Shown piece after piece: positions 6,156 through 15,577 of a stretch of DNA of 33,627 nucleotides (position 1 is the first letter of the stretch; every line of letters begins with the position of its first letter). A model generated the notes under the pieces. It did no database searches and was not told where the DNA came from. It worked only from the letters and a program-made list of their open reading frames with translations. The translations under genes were made by a program, and so were the position numbers. This DNA is from a virus: IMG/VR virus record IMGVR_UViG_3300029286_003727, positions 1-33,627 of that record; one strand, written 5' to 3'.

Positions 6156-7696
6156 TAAACCATGACAGGGCCAACATTGCCAAGACGTTCATTGAGCTAC
6201 TCAAACATACCAAAGGGGAATACGCCGGTAATAACTTCAAGCTAACCGAATGGCAATGGAAGGATATAATCCAACCACTGTTCGGGACAATCAATAGTGA
6301 TGGCACCAGGCAATACCGGACCTGCTTCATTGAGCTGCCGCGTAAAAACGGGAAGTCAACGCTGGCAGCGGCGATCGCCCTGCTGCTGACATTTGCTGAC
6401 GGGGAAGCAGGTTCTGAGATCTACGGGGCCGCCAATGACCGTGACCAAGCGTCTCTGGTTTTCAACGAGGCGGCGGCCATGGTGCGCCAGGCGCCAGGGT
6501 TATCCAAGATCTCAAGGGTGATTGATTCCACAAAACGCATTGTCTATTACGCCAGGAATTCCTTTTACCGGGCCATCTCAGCCGAGGCCTATACTTCCTG
6601 GGGTTACAACGCCCATGGAATAATTTATGACGAACTCCATGCAGCGCCGAATCGCGAACTGTGGGATGTGTTGACCACGTCCCAGGGCGCCAGACGTCAA
6701 CCGCTAATCGTAGTTATCACAACCGCGGGATATGACCGGAATTCTATTTGCTGGGAGTTGCACGATTACGCTTGCAAAGTCAAGAAAGGAATCATTAAAG
6801 ACAAAACCTTCTTGCCGGTGATTTATGCAGCCGAGGAAGATGATAATTGGCTGGATGAAAAGGTATGGAGGAAGGCCAATCCCGCCCTCGGTGACTTCCG
6901 GCAAATCTCTGAAATTCGCATGCTTGCCAAAAGAGCCCAGGAAACGCCAGCGCTCGAGATGACCTTCAGGAGGCTCTATTTAAATCAGTGGGTCAACTCA
7001 GCCGAACGATGGCTGTCGATGGATGCCTGGGACGCCTGCAACGGCCAGGTGGACATGGAGAGCCTGCAGGGCCGCACCTGCTACGCCGGCCTTGACCTGG
7101 CCAGCACCACGGATTTGACTGCACTGGCACTGGTTTTTGCAGCAGATGATGGAAGCTGTGACGTCTTAACTTATTTCTGGATTCCCGGAGATACGGCGGT
7201 CCAAAAGGAAAGAAAGGACCGTGTACCTTACCAGGCCTGGGCCAAAAAGGGACTGATCACACTGACCGATGGCAATGTCATTGACTATAAATACATTCAA
7301 CACACACTCGAACAGTTAAGGGAAAAGTACGATATCGCCGAGATAGCCTTCGACCGCTGGGGTGCCACCAAGTTGAGCCAGGACTTAACGGACGCAGGAT
7401 TTCTAATGGTGCCCTTCGGCCAGGGATTCGCGTCGATGTCAGCACCGACCAAGGAACTGATGAACTTAGTCTTGAGCAAGAAGATCAGACACGGCGGCAA
7501 TCCAGTTCTTAGATGGAACTGCGACAACCTGGTGGTCAGGACTGATCCGGCCGGCAACATCAAGCCGGACAAGGAGAAATCCACCCAGAAGATCGATGGC
7601 TGCGTTAGCCTTATTATGGCCATTGACCGGGCCAGCCGACACAGCAAACTGGTTGATACTTCTATTTATGAAGATCAGGGCATGGTTACCCTTTGA
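6152..7696 (+). CDS. terL: Terminase large subunit
   Basis: A 514-residue packaging motor. The ATPase domain has Walker A RKNGKST at 64-70, Walker B 'GIIYDELH' with Asp160-Glu161, and the coupling motif 'VVITTAGYD' at 187-195. The C-terminal RNase H-like nuclease shows three acidic positions: Asp315 in AGLDLAS, Asp401 in IAFDRWG and Asp482 in KIDGCVS. It belongs to the Terminase_1 group used by HK97-like phages. It cuts concatemeric DNA and drives it through the portal. The start overlaps terS (ATGA) and the stop overlaps a TTG start of the following HNH gene. Confidence 0.96.
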   Translation: MINHDRANIAKTFIELLKHTKGEYAGNNFKLTEWQWKDIIQPLFGTINSDGTRQYRTCFIELPRKNGKSTLAAAIALLLTFADGEAGSEIYGAANDRDQASLVFNEAAAMVRQAPGLSKISRVIDSTKRIVYYARNSFYRAISAEAYTSWGYNAHGIIYDELHAAPNRELWDVLTTSQGARRQPLIVVITTAGYDRNSICWELHDYACKVKKGIIKDKTFLPVIYAAEEDDNWLDEKVWRKANPALGDFRQISEIRMLAKRAQETPALEMTFRRLYLNQWVNSAERWLSMDAWDACNGQVDMESLQGRTCYAGLDLASTTDLTALALVFAADDGSCDVLTYFWIPGDTAVQKERKDRVPYQAWAKKGLITLTDGNVIDYKYIQHTLEQLREKYDIAEIAFDRWGATKLSQDLTDAGFLMVPFGQGFASMSAPTKELMNLVLSKKIRHGGNPVLRWNCDNLVVRTDPAGNIKPDKEKSTQKIDGCVSLIMAIDRASRHSKLVDTSIYEDQGMVTL

Positions 7697-8274
7697 GTGA
7701 TATTACAAGTGGACTTAATAAACAGTGCAATAAATGTAAATTAACCCTGCCGCTCGCCTCATTTTATAAGCACAAAACAGGTAAGTTTGGTGTTAGCCAC
7801 CTGTGTAAAGAGTGTCATAAGATAGCCGAAAAAAAGCGATATCACGACCAATACAGAAACTGTGAAGATTATAAAAAGGGGCGGAAAGCGTATGCCCACG
7901 AATATCATCGGTTAAATAGGAAACGGGAAAATTTACGCGTGTCTATGGACCATAGAAAGGAACGTGCTCTGTGTATTCAATATTACGGTGGGAAGTGCGC
8001 TTGTTGTGGTGAGAGTAGATTTGAGTTTTTGGCGATTGACCATGTAAATGGAGGAGGTTGCAAACATCGTGGGCAGGTTGGTGGGAAAGTAAGTCGCTGG
8101 TGTGTTAAGAATAATTTCCCTCTTGGGTTTAGGGTACTCTGCCATAACTGCAATATGTCGCTGGGTCTATATGGATATTGTCCGCATACAGAACCTGCAA
8201 AGCAAGTAATGGTCCCCGTGATATTGCTGGCACCGAAGAACACTAACTTCGGCACAACGACGCTGGTCATTTAA
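7693..8274 (+). CDS. HNH endonuclease between terL and portal
   Basis: A 193-residue protein with an N-terminal zinc site (Cys12-x2-Cys15, Cys38-x2-Cys41 in a 'QCNKCKLTLPLASFYKH' context) and a C-terminal HNH domain: Cys102-x2-Cys105, Asp116-His117 in AIDHVNGGG, and Cys150-x2-Cys153 in LCHNCNMSLGLYGYC. The start is a TTG overlapping the terL stop (TTGA); no other start fits and no good Shine-Dalgarno is visible, so translation is probably coupled to terL. The gene is more A/T-rich than its neighbours, as expected of a homing endonuclease. The last about 25 residues (hydrophobic) do not look conserved. HNH genes near terminases may also assist packaging. Confidence 0.8.
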   Translation: MSDITSGLNKQCNKCKLTLPLASFYKHKTGKFGVSHLCKECHKIAEKKRYHDQYRNCEDYKKGRKAYAHEYHRLNRKRENLRVSMDHRKERALCIQYYGGKCACCGESRFEFLAIDHVNGGGCKHRGQVGGKVSRWCVKNNFPLGFRVLCHNCNMSLGLYGYCPHTEPAKQVMVPVILLAPKNTNFGTTTLVI

Positions 8275-8308
8275 GAAGGCTATGATTGCCAACTATTAGG
8301 TGCTTTGA

Positions 8309-10282
8309 ATGAAGAACCCGTTATTAACGTGGATTGAAAAGAGATTTAATTTAACCCGCATGGATCCATGGCGACCGTTGATCTCGTACGGAAGCGCCAC
8401 CGGCATCCATGTTTCAGAGAACACCGCGCTCAGATCGACAGCCGTGTGGGCCTGCGTGAAGCTCCTCTCCGAGACGATTGCCTCACTGCCGTTAATAGTC
8501 TACCGCCGGCTTACTCCCAGGGGGAAAGAGCGTGCAGTGGGTCACCCGCTTTACAAGTTACTGCATGATGCACCTAATCCTGAGATGACCTCCTATACCT
8601 TCCGCGAGGTCATGCAGGGACATTTAGTGACATGGGGCAACTGTTTTGCCGAGATAGACTACGGCAACGGTATCGGCGACGGTTATCCTCAAGCGCTCTG
8701 GCCTCTGTTGCCCAATAAGATGCAGGTTGGCAGGGATAAGGAAACCGGGAAGCTGATTTATAGCTACTTACTTCCTGATGGTACTACAGCCAAACTGGCG
8801 GCCTGGCAGGTTTGGCATATCCCAGGTTTCGGGTTTGATGGCATCGTCGGTTATTCGCCTATCCAGATGGCACGTGAGGCTATTGGCTTATCTTTAGCTA
8901 CCGAGGAGTTCGGTGCACGTTTCTTTGGCAATGGTGCGTCGCCGGGTGGCGTGCTGGAGCACCCCAACAAACTCTCGGTTGAAGCTCAGGAGAGGTTAAG
9001 GAAATCCTGGAATGAGATGCACAGCGGCCTGAGCAATCAGCACCGCATAGCCATCCTGGAAGAGGGCATGAAGTTCAGTAAGGTGGGCATCCCTCCAAAT
9101 GATGCCCAGTTCCTGGAGACCCGGAAATTCCAGATCAATGAGATAGCCCGGTTTTTCAATGTACCGCCCCACATGATCGGTGATCTTGACCGTGCTACCT
9201 TCTCCAACATCGAGCAGCAGTCCCTGGAGTTCGTTGTCTATACTATCCGGCCCTGGTTAGTGCGCTGGGAGCAGGCAGCCAGCCTGAAACTGCTGGGCGT
9301 AGCCGAGCGATCGGAATACTTCGTTGAGTTCCTGGTAGACGGGCTGTTAAGAGGTGATTCAGCTTCCCGGGCGGCCTATTACAGGGAGATGTTCTACATG
9401 GGAGCCATGTCGCCCAATGATATACGCGAAAAGGAAAACCTCAATCCGCTGGACCTGGGCGATGAATACTATATACCTCTGAACATGGTGCCCGTCGGGG
9501 CTCCCCGGGATGTCCAGCCGGCACCTGCAGATGAGCAGGTTCAGCTAACGCCGGTGGTGGAAGTCAGGCAGATATTTGAGCGGGCATCCAGAAATCAAGG
9601 GGCATTGTTAAGGCACAAAACGGCGCAGGCATACAAAAAGCTGTTCGAGACTGCCGGCGCTGAGATAGTCAAGCGAGAGAAAAGCCATGTACTCAAGGCA
9701 GCCAAAGAGCATTTAGCTCAAAGGTCTGTCATTACCTGGAATGAATGGCTGGACAGCTTTTACCGCGAGTACGGTAGTTTCGTCATGCGCAAGATCAAGC
9801 CGATAGTCCAGGAAATGATCGAAGCCATAACACCGCTGGCAGCCAACGAAGTGAACCAGGCTCCGGAACTTGTAGATAAACAGTTAGCCGATAAATATGT
9901 TGAGATATTCGCCAGGCAATATACGGGATCGTCGAAAGGACAGTTAAAACAAGTTGTAAAGAAAGCGTTCGATGACAATGTCGATCCGATAGGAGCCGTC
10001 AGCCAGAGGTTAGACGAATGGAGTGAGCGGCGTCCTGGCAAGATCGCCATGCATGAAACTGTAGCTTGCTCTAACGCTGTTGCTAAAGCCGTGTTTATCG
10101 GCTGCGGAATCACCCGGCTGGCCTGGTTCAGCATTGGCGATAAAATCTGCCAGGTGTGTGAAGAGATGGACGGGAAGGTAGTGGCAATTGAAAGTAGATT
10201 TTCAGAATCAAGCGGGAAGCTACAGTCTGTTGGCCATCCGCCGATCCATTATGGCTGTCAGTGCCAGATAGTCCCTGGTTGA
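8309..10282 (+). CDS. Portal protein fused to SPP1 gp7-like head morphogenesis domain
   Basis: Residues 1 to about 400 are an HK97-family portal ('ENTALRSTAVWACVKLLSET' near 37-56, 'NVPPHMIGDLDRATFSNIEQ' in the middle). Residues about 430-657 match the SPP1 gp7/Mu gpF head-protein family: a helical region, then the signature 'ICQVCEEMDG' (Cys614, Cys617) and 'HPPIHYGCQCQI' (His643, Cys650, Cys652). The portal forms the dodecameric DNA gate; gp7-like proteins are minor head proteins attached to it. These are usually separate genes; here they form one 657-residue polypeptide. Start ATG at 8309 lacks a strong Shine-Dalgarno. The next gene in the normal order (protease) is displaced 5.3 kb downstream. 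Confidence 0.93.
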   Translation: MKNPLLTWIEKRFNLTRMDPWRPLISYGSATGIHVSENTALRSTAVWACVKLLSETIASLPLIVYRRLTPRGKERAVGHPLYKLLHDAPNPEMTSYTFREVMQGHLVTWGNCFAEIDYGNGIGDGYPQALWPLLPNKMQVGRDKETGKLIYSYLLPDGTTAKLAAWQVWHIPGFGFDGIVGYSPIQMAREAIGLSLATEEFGARFFGNGASPGGVLEHPNKLSVEAQERLRKSWNEMHSGLSNQHRIAILEEGMKFSKVGIPPNDAQFLETRKFQINEIARFFNVPPHMIGDLDRATFSNIEQQSLEFVVYTIRPWLVRWEQAASLKLLGVAERSEYFVEFLVDGLLRGDSASRAAYYREMFYMGAMSPNDIREKENLNPLDLGDEYYIPLNMVPVGAPRDVQPAPADEQVQLTPVVEVRQIFERASRNQGALLRHKTAQAYKKLFETAGAEIVKREKSHVLKAAKEHLAQRSVITWNEWLDSFYREYGSFVMRKIKPIVQEMIEAITPLAANEVNQAPELVDKQLADKYVEIFARQYTGSSKGQLKQVVKKAFDDNVDPIGAVSQRLDEWSERRPGKIAMHETVACSNAVAKAVFIGCGITRLAWFSIGDKICQVCEEMDGKVVAIESRFSESSGKLQSVGHPPIHYGCQCQIVPG

Positions 10283-10312
10283 TAATATGGGCTGATTGTT
10301 AGCTTATCTTGG

Positions 10313-13300
10313 TCAGTAATACAATTTGCGCCTGGCAACCATGATCACCGCCAACATAAGGGAAAGGGCTATTAGCGACAGGCTGATAACTAAGATAATG
10401 TTAGGATCAATTGCATCGTCAACCATGAAGCTTCCGGCCTGGGTTCCACCTATGTAAACGGTATAAATTCCCGGCTCATTTCTGGTCACCGTGAAGTAAA
10501 CCGGCCGGTTGCCGCCGCTTTCCACCGTGATGCCCTGGCTGGATTCCTCCTCCCCATTGACATACAGCTTAATCCTCATTGTCCCGTTCACCGTCCCCCT
10601 GTTGGCTATGTCGGCGGTTACCGTTACAGGTGTCCCCGGTGCCACTTTTGACTCAGATAATGACGCGCTCTGAATTTGGATGTTGGGAAGTTGCACCGGT
10701 TGTGTCGTTATTGCAGTTCCTGCCACGGAAGAGCCGTGTGAGGTTGGCGCATTCGTGCCTATTAATGGGTTTGCCGGCGTGGGAATCGGTGTGGGTGTAG
10801 GTGTTGATGGAACAGCAACACCGCCCGGGTCTACTATTATCCCGTTAACCAGGCCGTCTGAGTCTCCCAGTCCCCCGTCCGTGATCTGTATGGTGATAGT
10901 CTTGTTATGGAGGCTGGTTATGGGTATTTGGAACCAGCCGCGGGCCAGCTGGTATTTTAAATATACTATGTTGGTTGGTAATTGTTGGGGGAAAGTCATT
11001 GTGATGGTCACGGTCGCTCCAGGCTCTATATCAGAGATGGTGAAACCGCAGAGGCCGTGTATGAAAATGTAGCCTCCAGGTTGGTTTGGAAAGCTGCCTG
11101 CTGGGACGGCAATAGCGGCGGTGAAATTGCCCCCGTCGCTTTCTAGTGTCAGCATACCTGAATTGGTTGAAGTCGTTATGCTAAATGGTTTGCCGGATGT
11201 TGTGAAGCTCTTCTCTTCTCCGTAAACTGTGTCGTCGCCAACTGCTTTAGCGCGGTAATAGTATGTGGTCCCGCGTGCCAGGCCTATAACCTTGTATTCG
11301 AAATTGCCCGGCTCAGTCAGCTCACTTACAGGCGTTTCGCCGGAATAGGTGTTTGGCATAATCCCATATTGGAAGGTGACGTTACAACTTGACGATGATC
11401 CCAGTGAATTCAAGACGCCATGTAGTTTGGCCGAATTGGTGGTGATATTGGTAGCGGGGTTGGTGGTAACTGAAGGTGGCATTGGCGTAAGAGATATGTT
11501 TAACGTTTCCCCCATTTCCTTATAAAGTTCTAAGTTCATTGGATCAATTGCGCCACACACCATGACGGCGTAGCCTGCCTTGATAACGCCCGTGACGACA
11601 AATTTAACTGATCCGAAAAGAGCGGAATAAATTATTTGAGTGGCCTGCGTCGTGCCATCGTCCAGTATTATCGTATTTTCACTATCAATGGAGGGCGTAA
11701 GTGCGGCCCCGCTGGCGGATAGCAAGTCAGTAACGAATTGGGTCGAGGCATCTTCAAAATTAGTGGCCGGCCGGACAGCTATATAAAGCCTGTCTCTGCC
11801 AGTTCCTATTGCATAGAAAACAACACCGGATACAGTTGATTGGGATATTGCCCATGCCGACGGAAACTTTACAGAAAAGCCATATAAATCGGATGTATAT
11901 GTTGCATATTCATATGGTGGATGTGGTGTCGGGGCAGTAGTGAAACTCACCTCAGCGCCGTATACTGTATTGCCATTGGCCGTAGCCTGGGCCCGGTAAT
12001 AATAGGTTTGTCCTGGCTTTAATACCGTCACGTTATAGGTGAAGTTGTCAGTAGCAGTCTTTAGTTGGGGAGTTGTATTATCGGTATAGGTCCCAGTAGA
12101 TACCCCCCATTGGAATGACACCGTGGCATTATCGAATGTGCCCAGAGATAGGGTGCCGTTTAATGTAGCCGAAGTAGTGGTGATATTGGTGGCCGGGTTG
12201 GTGGCTATTGTTAGCAGTGTGGTGTCCCAGAGCACCGCTACACCTCTGGTCAGCAATATTGGGATTTGTACATTAACGGAAGTCTGGCTGAGGGGATTGC
12301 CTCTCAGGTTCACACTATCTCCCGTAGCCAGTCCTGTATTATTTACCAGTGGAGTGATATCGCTTATCCTGTTATTCTGCAAATCGAGAGATATGAGGTT
12401 GGTAAGTTCGATCAGTGGTGTTAGGTCAAGGTCGTAAATCTGACTACCTGCTAGTTCAAGATTGGTTAAGTTAGTGAGTCTTGCCAGCGGCGCCAGTTCA
12501 CTTATCTGGTTGCCGCTCAGGCCAAGTATTGCTAGCTTGGTGAGTCCGGCCAGTGGCGTAAGGTTGCCTATCTGGTTATTGAACAGTCCGAGTTGTCGGA
12601 GGTTGGTGAGACCTGCTAGTGATGTCAGGTTGCTTATCTGGTTAGCATTTAGGCCGACATATGTAAGGTTGGTGAGACCCTCCAGCGGTGACAGGTCGCT
12701 TATCTGGTTGTCATCCAGATAGAGATATGTGAGGTTGGTGAGACCTGCCAGCGGTGTCAGGTTGATTATCTGGTTAGAATTTAGGCCGATATATGTAAGG
12801 TTAGTGAGGCTGGCCAGTAGTGTCAGGTCGCTTATCTGGTTGCCGCCCAGCCCGATATATGTAAGATTAATGAGGCCGGTCAGAGGTGAGAGGTCGCTTA
12901 TCCGGTTTTCGTATAAATGGAGAGCGGTAAGCTTGGTAAGACTGGCCAGTGGTGTCAGATTGCTTATCTGGTTGAGGGTTAGTTGAAGAAATGAAAGATT
13001 AATGAGGTCGGTCAGAGGTGCCAGGTCGCTTATTCGGTTTTCGTTAAGCTGAAGCGTTGCAAGGTTGGTGAGGCCGGACAGTGGCGCGAGATCGCTTATC
13101 TGGTTGGACCACAGTCCAAGATCTGTAAGGTTGGTGAGGCCGTCCAGCGGTGATAGGTCGCTTATCTGGTTATGGTGCAGGTAGAGAGTAGTGAGGTTGG
13201 TACAATACTCAAGTCCCGTAAGGTTGATGATTCCTTTAGTATTGGCATTCAACGACGTCAAACCGGTAAGGTTAGAGGCATAGATGTCCCCCGTCGGTTT

Positions 13301-15418
13301 GCTAATGGCCACTCTTATAGCAGCCTCCAGGTTGGCATCGGGAAAAGTGACAGTGGTATCCGTGGTAAAGCTCAATTCAGATCCATATACGGTATTGCCA
13401 TTTGCGGTGGCCTGTGCCCGGAAATAATAAGTGGCCGCAGGGGTCAAATCCGTAAGGTTGTGCGAGAATATGCCAATACCAGTCTTTAGCTGTGGAGTGG
13501 TATTATCGCTAAAAATTCCGGGAGAGGTTCCCCACTGAAATGATACTGTGACATTATCGAATGTACCCAATGAAGATAAGTTGCCGTTCAATGTAGCTGC
13601 AGTGGCAGTGATATTCGTGGTGGGGGTCGTTGAAACCCATGGTCCCAAGTTCCAGTCGAGCACGTTGCACTGGCCATAGTCGTTATTTCCCACGGCGACC
13701 ACGCGGCCGTCGATCTTGAGCCCAACGGTGTATGTGTCGTCAGCTGCCACTTGGGTGATGCTCGTCCAGGTTCCCACGTTGCACTGGCCGGCACTATTAT
13801 CTCCCACGGCGACCACGCTGCCGTCGGATTTCAGCCCCACGGTATGTGCCCCGCCATCCACCTGAGTGATGCCTATCCAGGAGCTCACGTCTCCCCCTCC
13901 CGTGGCGACCACGCTGCCATCCGACTGAAGCCCCAAGGTCTGTATGTATCCAGTGGCCACCTGGGTGATGCCTGTCCAAGTGCTCACGTTACACTCGTTC
14001 CACTCGTTACCTCCCACAGAGACAACGCTGCCGTCGGCCTTGAGCCCAACGGTGTGAACGCATCCTGCAGACACTTGGGTAATACCTGTCCAGGAGCCTA
14101 CGTTGCACTCGCCATAGGGATCGTTTAATCCCGTGGCGACCACGCTGCCGTCGGATTTCAGCCCCACTGTGTGATAATATCCTGCGGACACCTGGGTAAT
14201 GCCTGTCCAGGAGCCTACGTTGCACTGGCCATAGTCGTTCCTTCCCACGGCGACCACGCTGCCGTCGATCTTGAGCCCAACGGTGAAACTAAATCCTGCT
14301 GACACCTGGGCAATGCCTGTCCAGGAGCCTACGTTGCACTGGCCATAGTCGTTCCTTCCCACAGCAACTACGCTTCCGTCGGCCTTGAGACCCACAGTGT
14401 GCCCAGGGTAGCCTGCGGCCACCTGGGTGATGCCAGTCCAGGAGACTACGTTGCACTGAAGATAGTCGTTATCTCCCACGGCAACCATGCTGCCATCGGA
14501 CTTTAGTCCCACGGTATGTCCCCCGGGTCCCCCGTGACTCCCACCTTCGGCCGTGGCCACCTGGACAATGCCTGTCCATGCGCCTGTGTTACACTGGCCG
14601 TAGTTGTTATAACCCACGGCGATCACGCTGCCGTCGGACTTCAGCCCCACAGTGTAAATGTAGCCTGCGGCTACCTGGGTGATGCCCGTCCACGAGCTCA
14701 CGTCGCACTGGCCCCAGCGGTTATCTCCAGCAGCGACCACACTGCCGTCGGACTTCAGCCCTATGGTGTGCCCCCAATTTGCGGCCACCTGGGTGATGCT
14801 CGTCCAAGTGCCCACATTGCATTGGCCCTCCAAGTTCCTTCCGACGACGACTACGCGGCCGTCGGACTTGAGCCCTACGGTGTGTCTCCACCCTGCAGCT
14901 ACCTGGGTGATGCCTGTCCACGAGCTCACGTCGCACTGGCTTTCGTCGTTCTCTCCAACCGCGACCAAACTGCCATCGGATTTCAGCCCCACGGTGTATC
15001 GCCATCCTGCAGCCACTTGGGTGATGCCCGTCCAGGCCCCCACGTCGCACTGGCCGTAGGTGTTTTCACCCACGGCGATCACGCTGCCGTCGGACTTTAG
15101 TCCAACGGTGTAATACCATCCTGCGGCCACCTGGGTGATGCCCGTCCAGGAACTCACGTTGCATTGGCCCTCGCTATTCCGTCCAAAAGCTACCACAGTG
15201 CCATCGGACTTTAGCCCCACGGTGTGTTCCCCTCCTGAGGCTACCATGGGAGTATAGGGTACCCTAGTCGCAGAGAGCACCCTAGTCGCTGACGAGACAG
15301 CCCCACGGTCAACGTTGGCCTGGACGTAGCTTGGCGGCATTACGGCTGCTCCCATCCAGGCTATTACGACCACCGCCATCACTACCGAGAGGAATCTCCA
15401 TGCCCTTAACCCACCCAT
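10313..15418 (-). CDS. Giant secreted RCC1/LRR/Fn3 surface protein with C-terminal membrane anchor
   Basis: A 1701-residue protein, antisense to the phage late genes. From the N-terminus: signal peptide (hydrophobic 14-29, cleavage near 34); fourteen short RCC1-type repeats of about 38 residues at 56-589 (TVGLKSDGSVVAVG...QCNV); Fn3-like domain about 590-690; internalin-type LRR cap and thirteen 22-residue LRRs to about 1029; Fn3-like domain; PsbP-like domain ('YGFSVKFPSAWAI'); third Fn3-like domain; a domain like 'choice-of-anchor U'; Pro/Thr linker; CARDB-like Ig domain; one transmembrane helix and an ARRKLYY tail. ATG at 15418 with GAGGG eight bases upstream is preferred to TTG at 15433. 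It should be anchored outside the cell and bind proteins or glycans. No phage family contains it; it is probably host-derived cargo. A TACAAT at 15517-15512 is a weak promoter candidate. Confidence 0.88.
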   Translation of the reverse strand: MGGLRAWRFLSVVMAVVVIAWMGAAVMPPSYVQANVDRGAVSSATRVLSATRVPYTPMVASGGEHTVGLKSDGTVVAFGRNSEGQCNVSSWTGITQVAAGWYYTVGLKSDGSVIAVGENTYGQCDVGAWTGITQVAAGWRYTVGLKSDGSLVAVGENDESQCDVSSWTGITQVAAGWRHTVGLKSDGRVVVVGRNLEGQCNVGTWTSITQVAANWGHTIGLKSDGSVVAAGDNRWGQCDVSSWTGITQVAAGYIYTVGLKSDGSVIAVGYNNYGQCNTGAWTGIVQVATAEGGSHGGPGGHTVGLKSDGSMVAVGDNDYLQCNVVSWTGITQVAAGYPGHTVGLKADGSVVAVGRNDYGQCNVGSWTGIAQVSAGFSFTVGLKIDGSVVAVGRNDYGQCNVGSWTGITQVSAGYYHTVGLKSDGSVVATGLNDPYGECNVGSWTGITQVSAGCVHTVGLKADGSVVSVGGNEWNECNVSTWTGITQVATGYIQTLGLQSDGSVVATGGGDVSSWIGITQVDGGAHTVGLKSDGSVVAVGDNSAGQCNVGTWTSITQVAADDTYTVGLKIDGRVVAVGNNDYGQCNVLDWNLGPWVSTTPTTNITATAATLNGNLSSLGTFDNVTVSFQWGTSPGIFSDNTTPQLKTGIGIFSHNLTDLTPAATYYFRAQATANGNTVYGSELSFTTDTTVTFPDANLEAAIRVAISKPTGDIYASNLTGLTSLNANTKGIINLTGLEYCTNLTTLYLHHNQISDLSPLDGLTNLTDLGLWSNQISDLAPLSGLTNLATLQLNENRISDLAPLTDLINLSFLQLTLNQISNLTPLASLTKLTALHLYENRISDLSPLTGLINLTYIGLGGNQISDLTLLASLTNLTYIGLNSNQIINLTPLAGLTNLTYLYLDDNQISDLSPLEGLTNLTYVGLNANQISNLTSLAGLTNLRQLGLFNNQIGNLTPLAGLTKLAILGLSGNQISELAPLARLTNLTNLELAGSQIYDLDLTPLIELTNLISLDLQNNRISDITPLVNNTGLATGDSVNLRGNPLSQTSVNVQIPILLTRGVAVLWDTTLLTIATNPATNITTTSATLNGTLSLGTFDNATVSFQWGVSTGTYTDNTTPQLKTATDNFTYNVTVLKPGQTYYYRAQATANGNTVYGAEVSFTTAPTPHPPYEYATYTSDLYGFSVKFPSAWAISQSTVSGVVFYAIGTGRDRLYIAVRPATNFEDASTQFVTDLLSASGAALTPSIDSENTIILDDGTTQATQIIYSALFGSVKFVVTGVIKAGYAVMVCGAIDPMNLELYKEMGETLNISLTPMPPSVTTNPATNITTNSAKLHGVLNSLGSSSSCNVTFQYGIMPNTYSGETPVSELTEPGNFEYKVIGLARGTTYYYRAKAVGDDTVYGEEKSFTTSGKPFSITTSTNSGMLTLESDGGNFTAAIAVPAGSFPNQPGGYIFIHGLCGFTISDIEPGATVTITMTFPQQLPTNIVYLKYQLARGWFQIPITSLHNKTITIQITDGGLGDSDGLVNGIIVDPGGVAVPSTPTPTPIPTPANPLIGTNAPTSHGSSVAGTAITTQPVQLPNIQIQSASLSESKVAPGTPVTVTADIANRGTVNGTMRIKLYVNGEEESSQGITVESGGNRPVYFTVTRNEPGIYTVYIGGTQAGSFMVDDAIDPNIILVISLSLIALSLMLAVIMVARRKLYY
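12332..13186 (-). repeat. Leucine-rich-repeat coding tandem array (66-bp units)
   Basis: Thirteen consecutive units within the surface protein gene. Eleven are exactly 22 residues (66 bases) with the pattern LxLxxNQISDLxPLxGLTNLTx, followed by one of 24 and a terminal partial unit. The DNA repeats visibly (recurrent 'cttatctggtt' and 'gttggtgag' blocks on the plus strand). The array forms the curved internalin-type solenoid. Such near-identical units can expand or contract by recombination. Confidence 0.85.
13652..15253 (-). repeat. Fourteen RCC1-type tandem repeats (about 114-bp units)
   Basis: Fourteen units of 33-46 residues, mostly exactly 38 (114 bases), each with 'TGITQVAAG..HTVGLKSDGSVVAVG.N.YGQCNV..W'. 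Fourteen equals two seven-bladed propellers. All but unit 12 keep the Cys of QCNV or a variant; unit 7 carries a Gly-rich insertion of eight residues; unit 12 is shortened by five. Units 8 and 9 have the same 'VAVGRNDYGQCNVGSW' end, suggesting recent duplication. Confidence 0.88.
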
Positions 15419-15577
15419 AAACTTGTCCCTCAATTTGAATTGCGCCCAAGTAGCCAGACAGAAGTAACCAACAAAACCATAACCACGTCTATACGAATCT
15501 TAATGCCAAATATTGTACACCTTTTCGCAGAATAGCACGACACATAGCCAAGCCAAAACTTCTCTTAGGAGGTCACA

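Noticed and set aside
8233-8252. Small inverted repeat CCGAAG...CTTCGG near the end of the second HNH gene as a terminator
   Set aside because: Only six base pairs, lies inside the coding frame and no U-run follows.
10283-10312. Terminator or attachment site in the gap between portal and surface protein genes
   Set aside because: Only 30 bases with no stem longer than three base pairs, and no matching direct repeat seen in 15434-15577.
14516-15100. Plus-strand open frame of 194 codons opposite the RCC1 repeats
   Set aside because: The frame is repetitive only because the coding strand is; the His/Gly/Asp-rich product is an antisense shadow of the repeats.
13652-15253. Possible CRISPR array because of regular 114-base repeats
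   Set aside because: Units are contiguous protein-coding repeats without unique spacers or cas genes.
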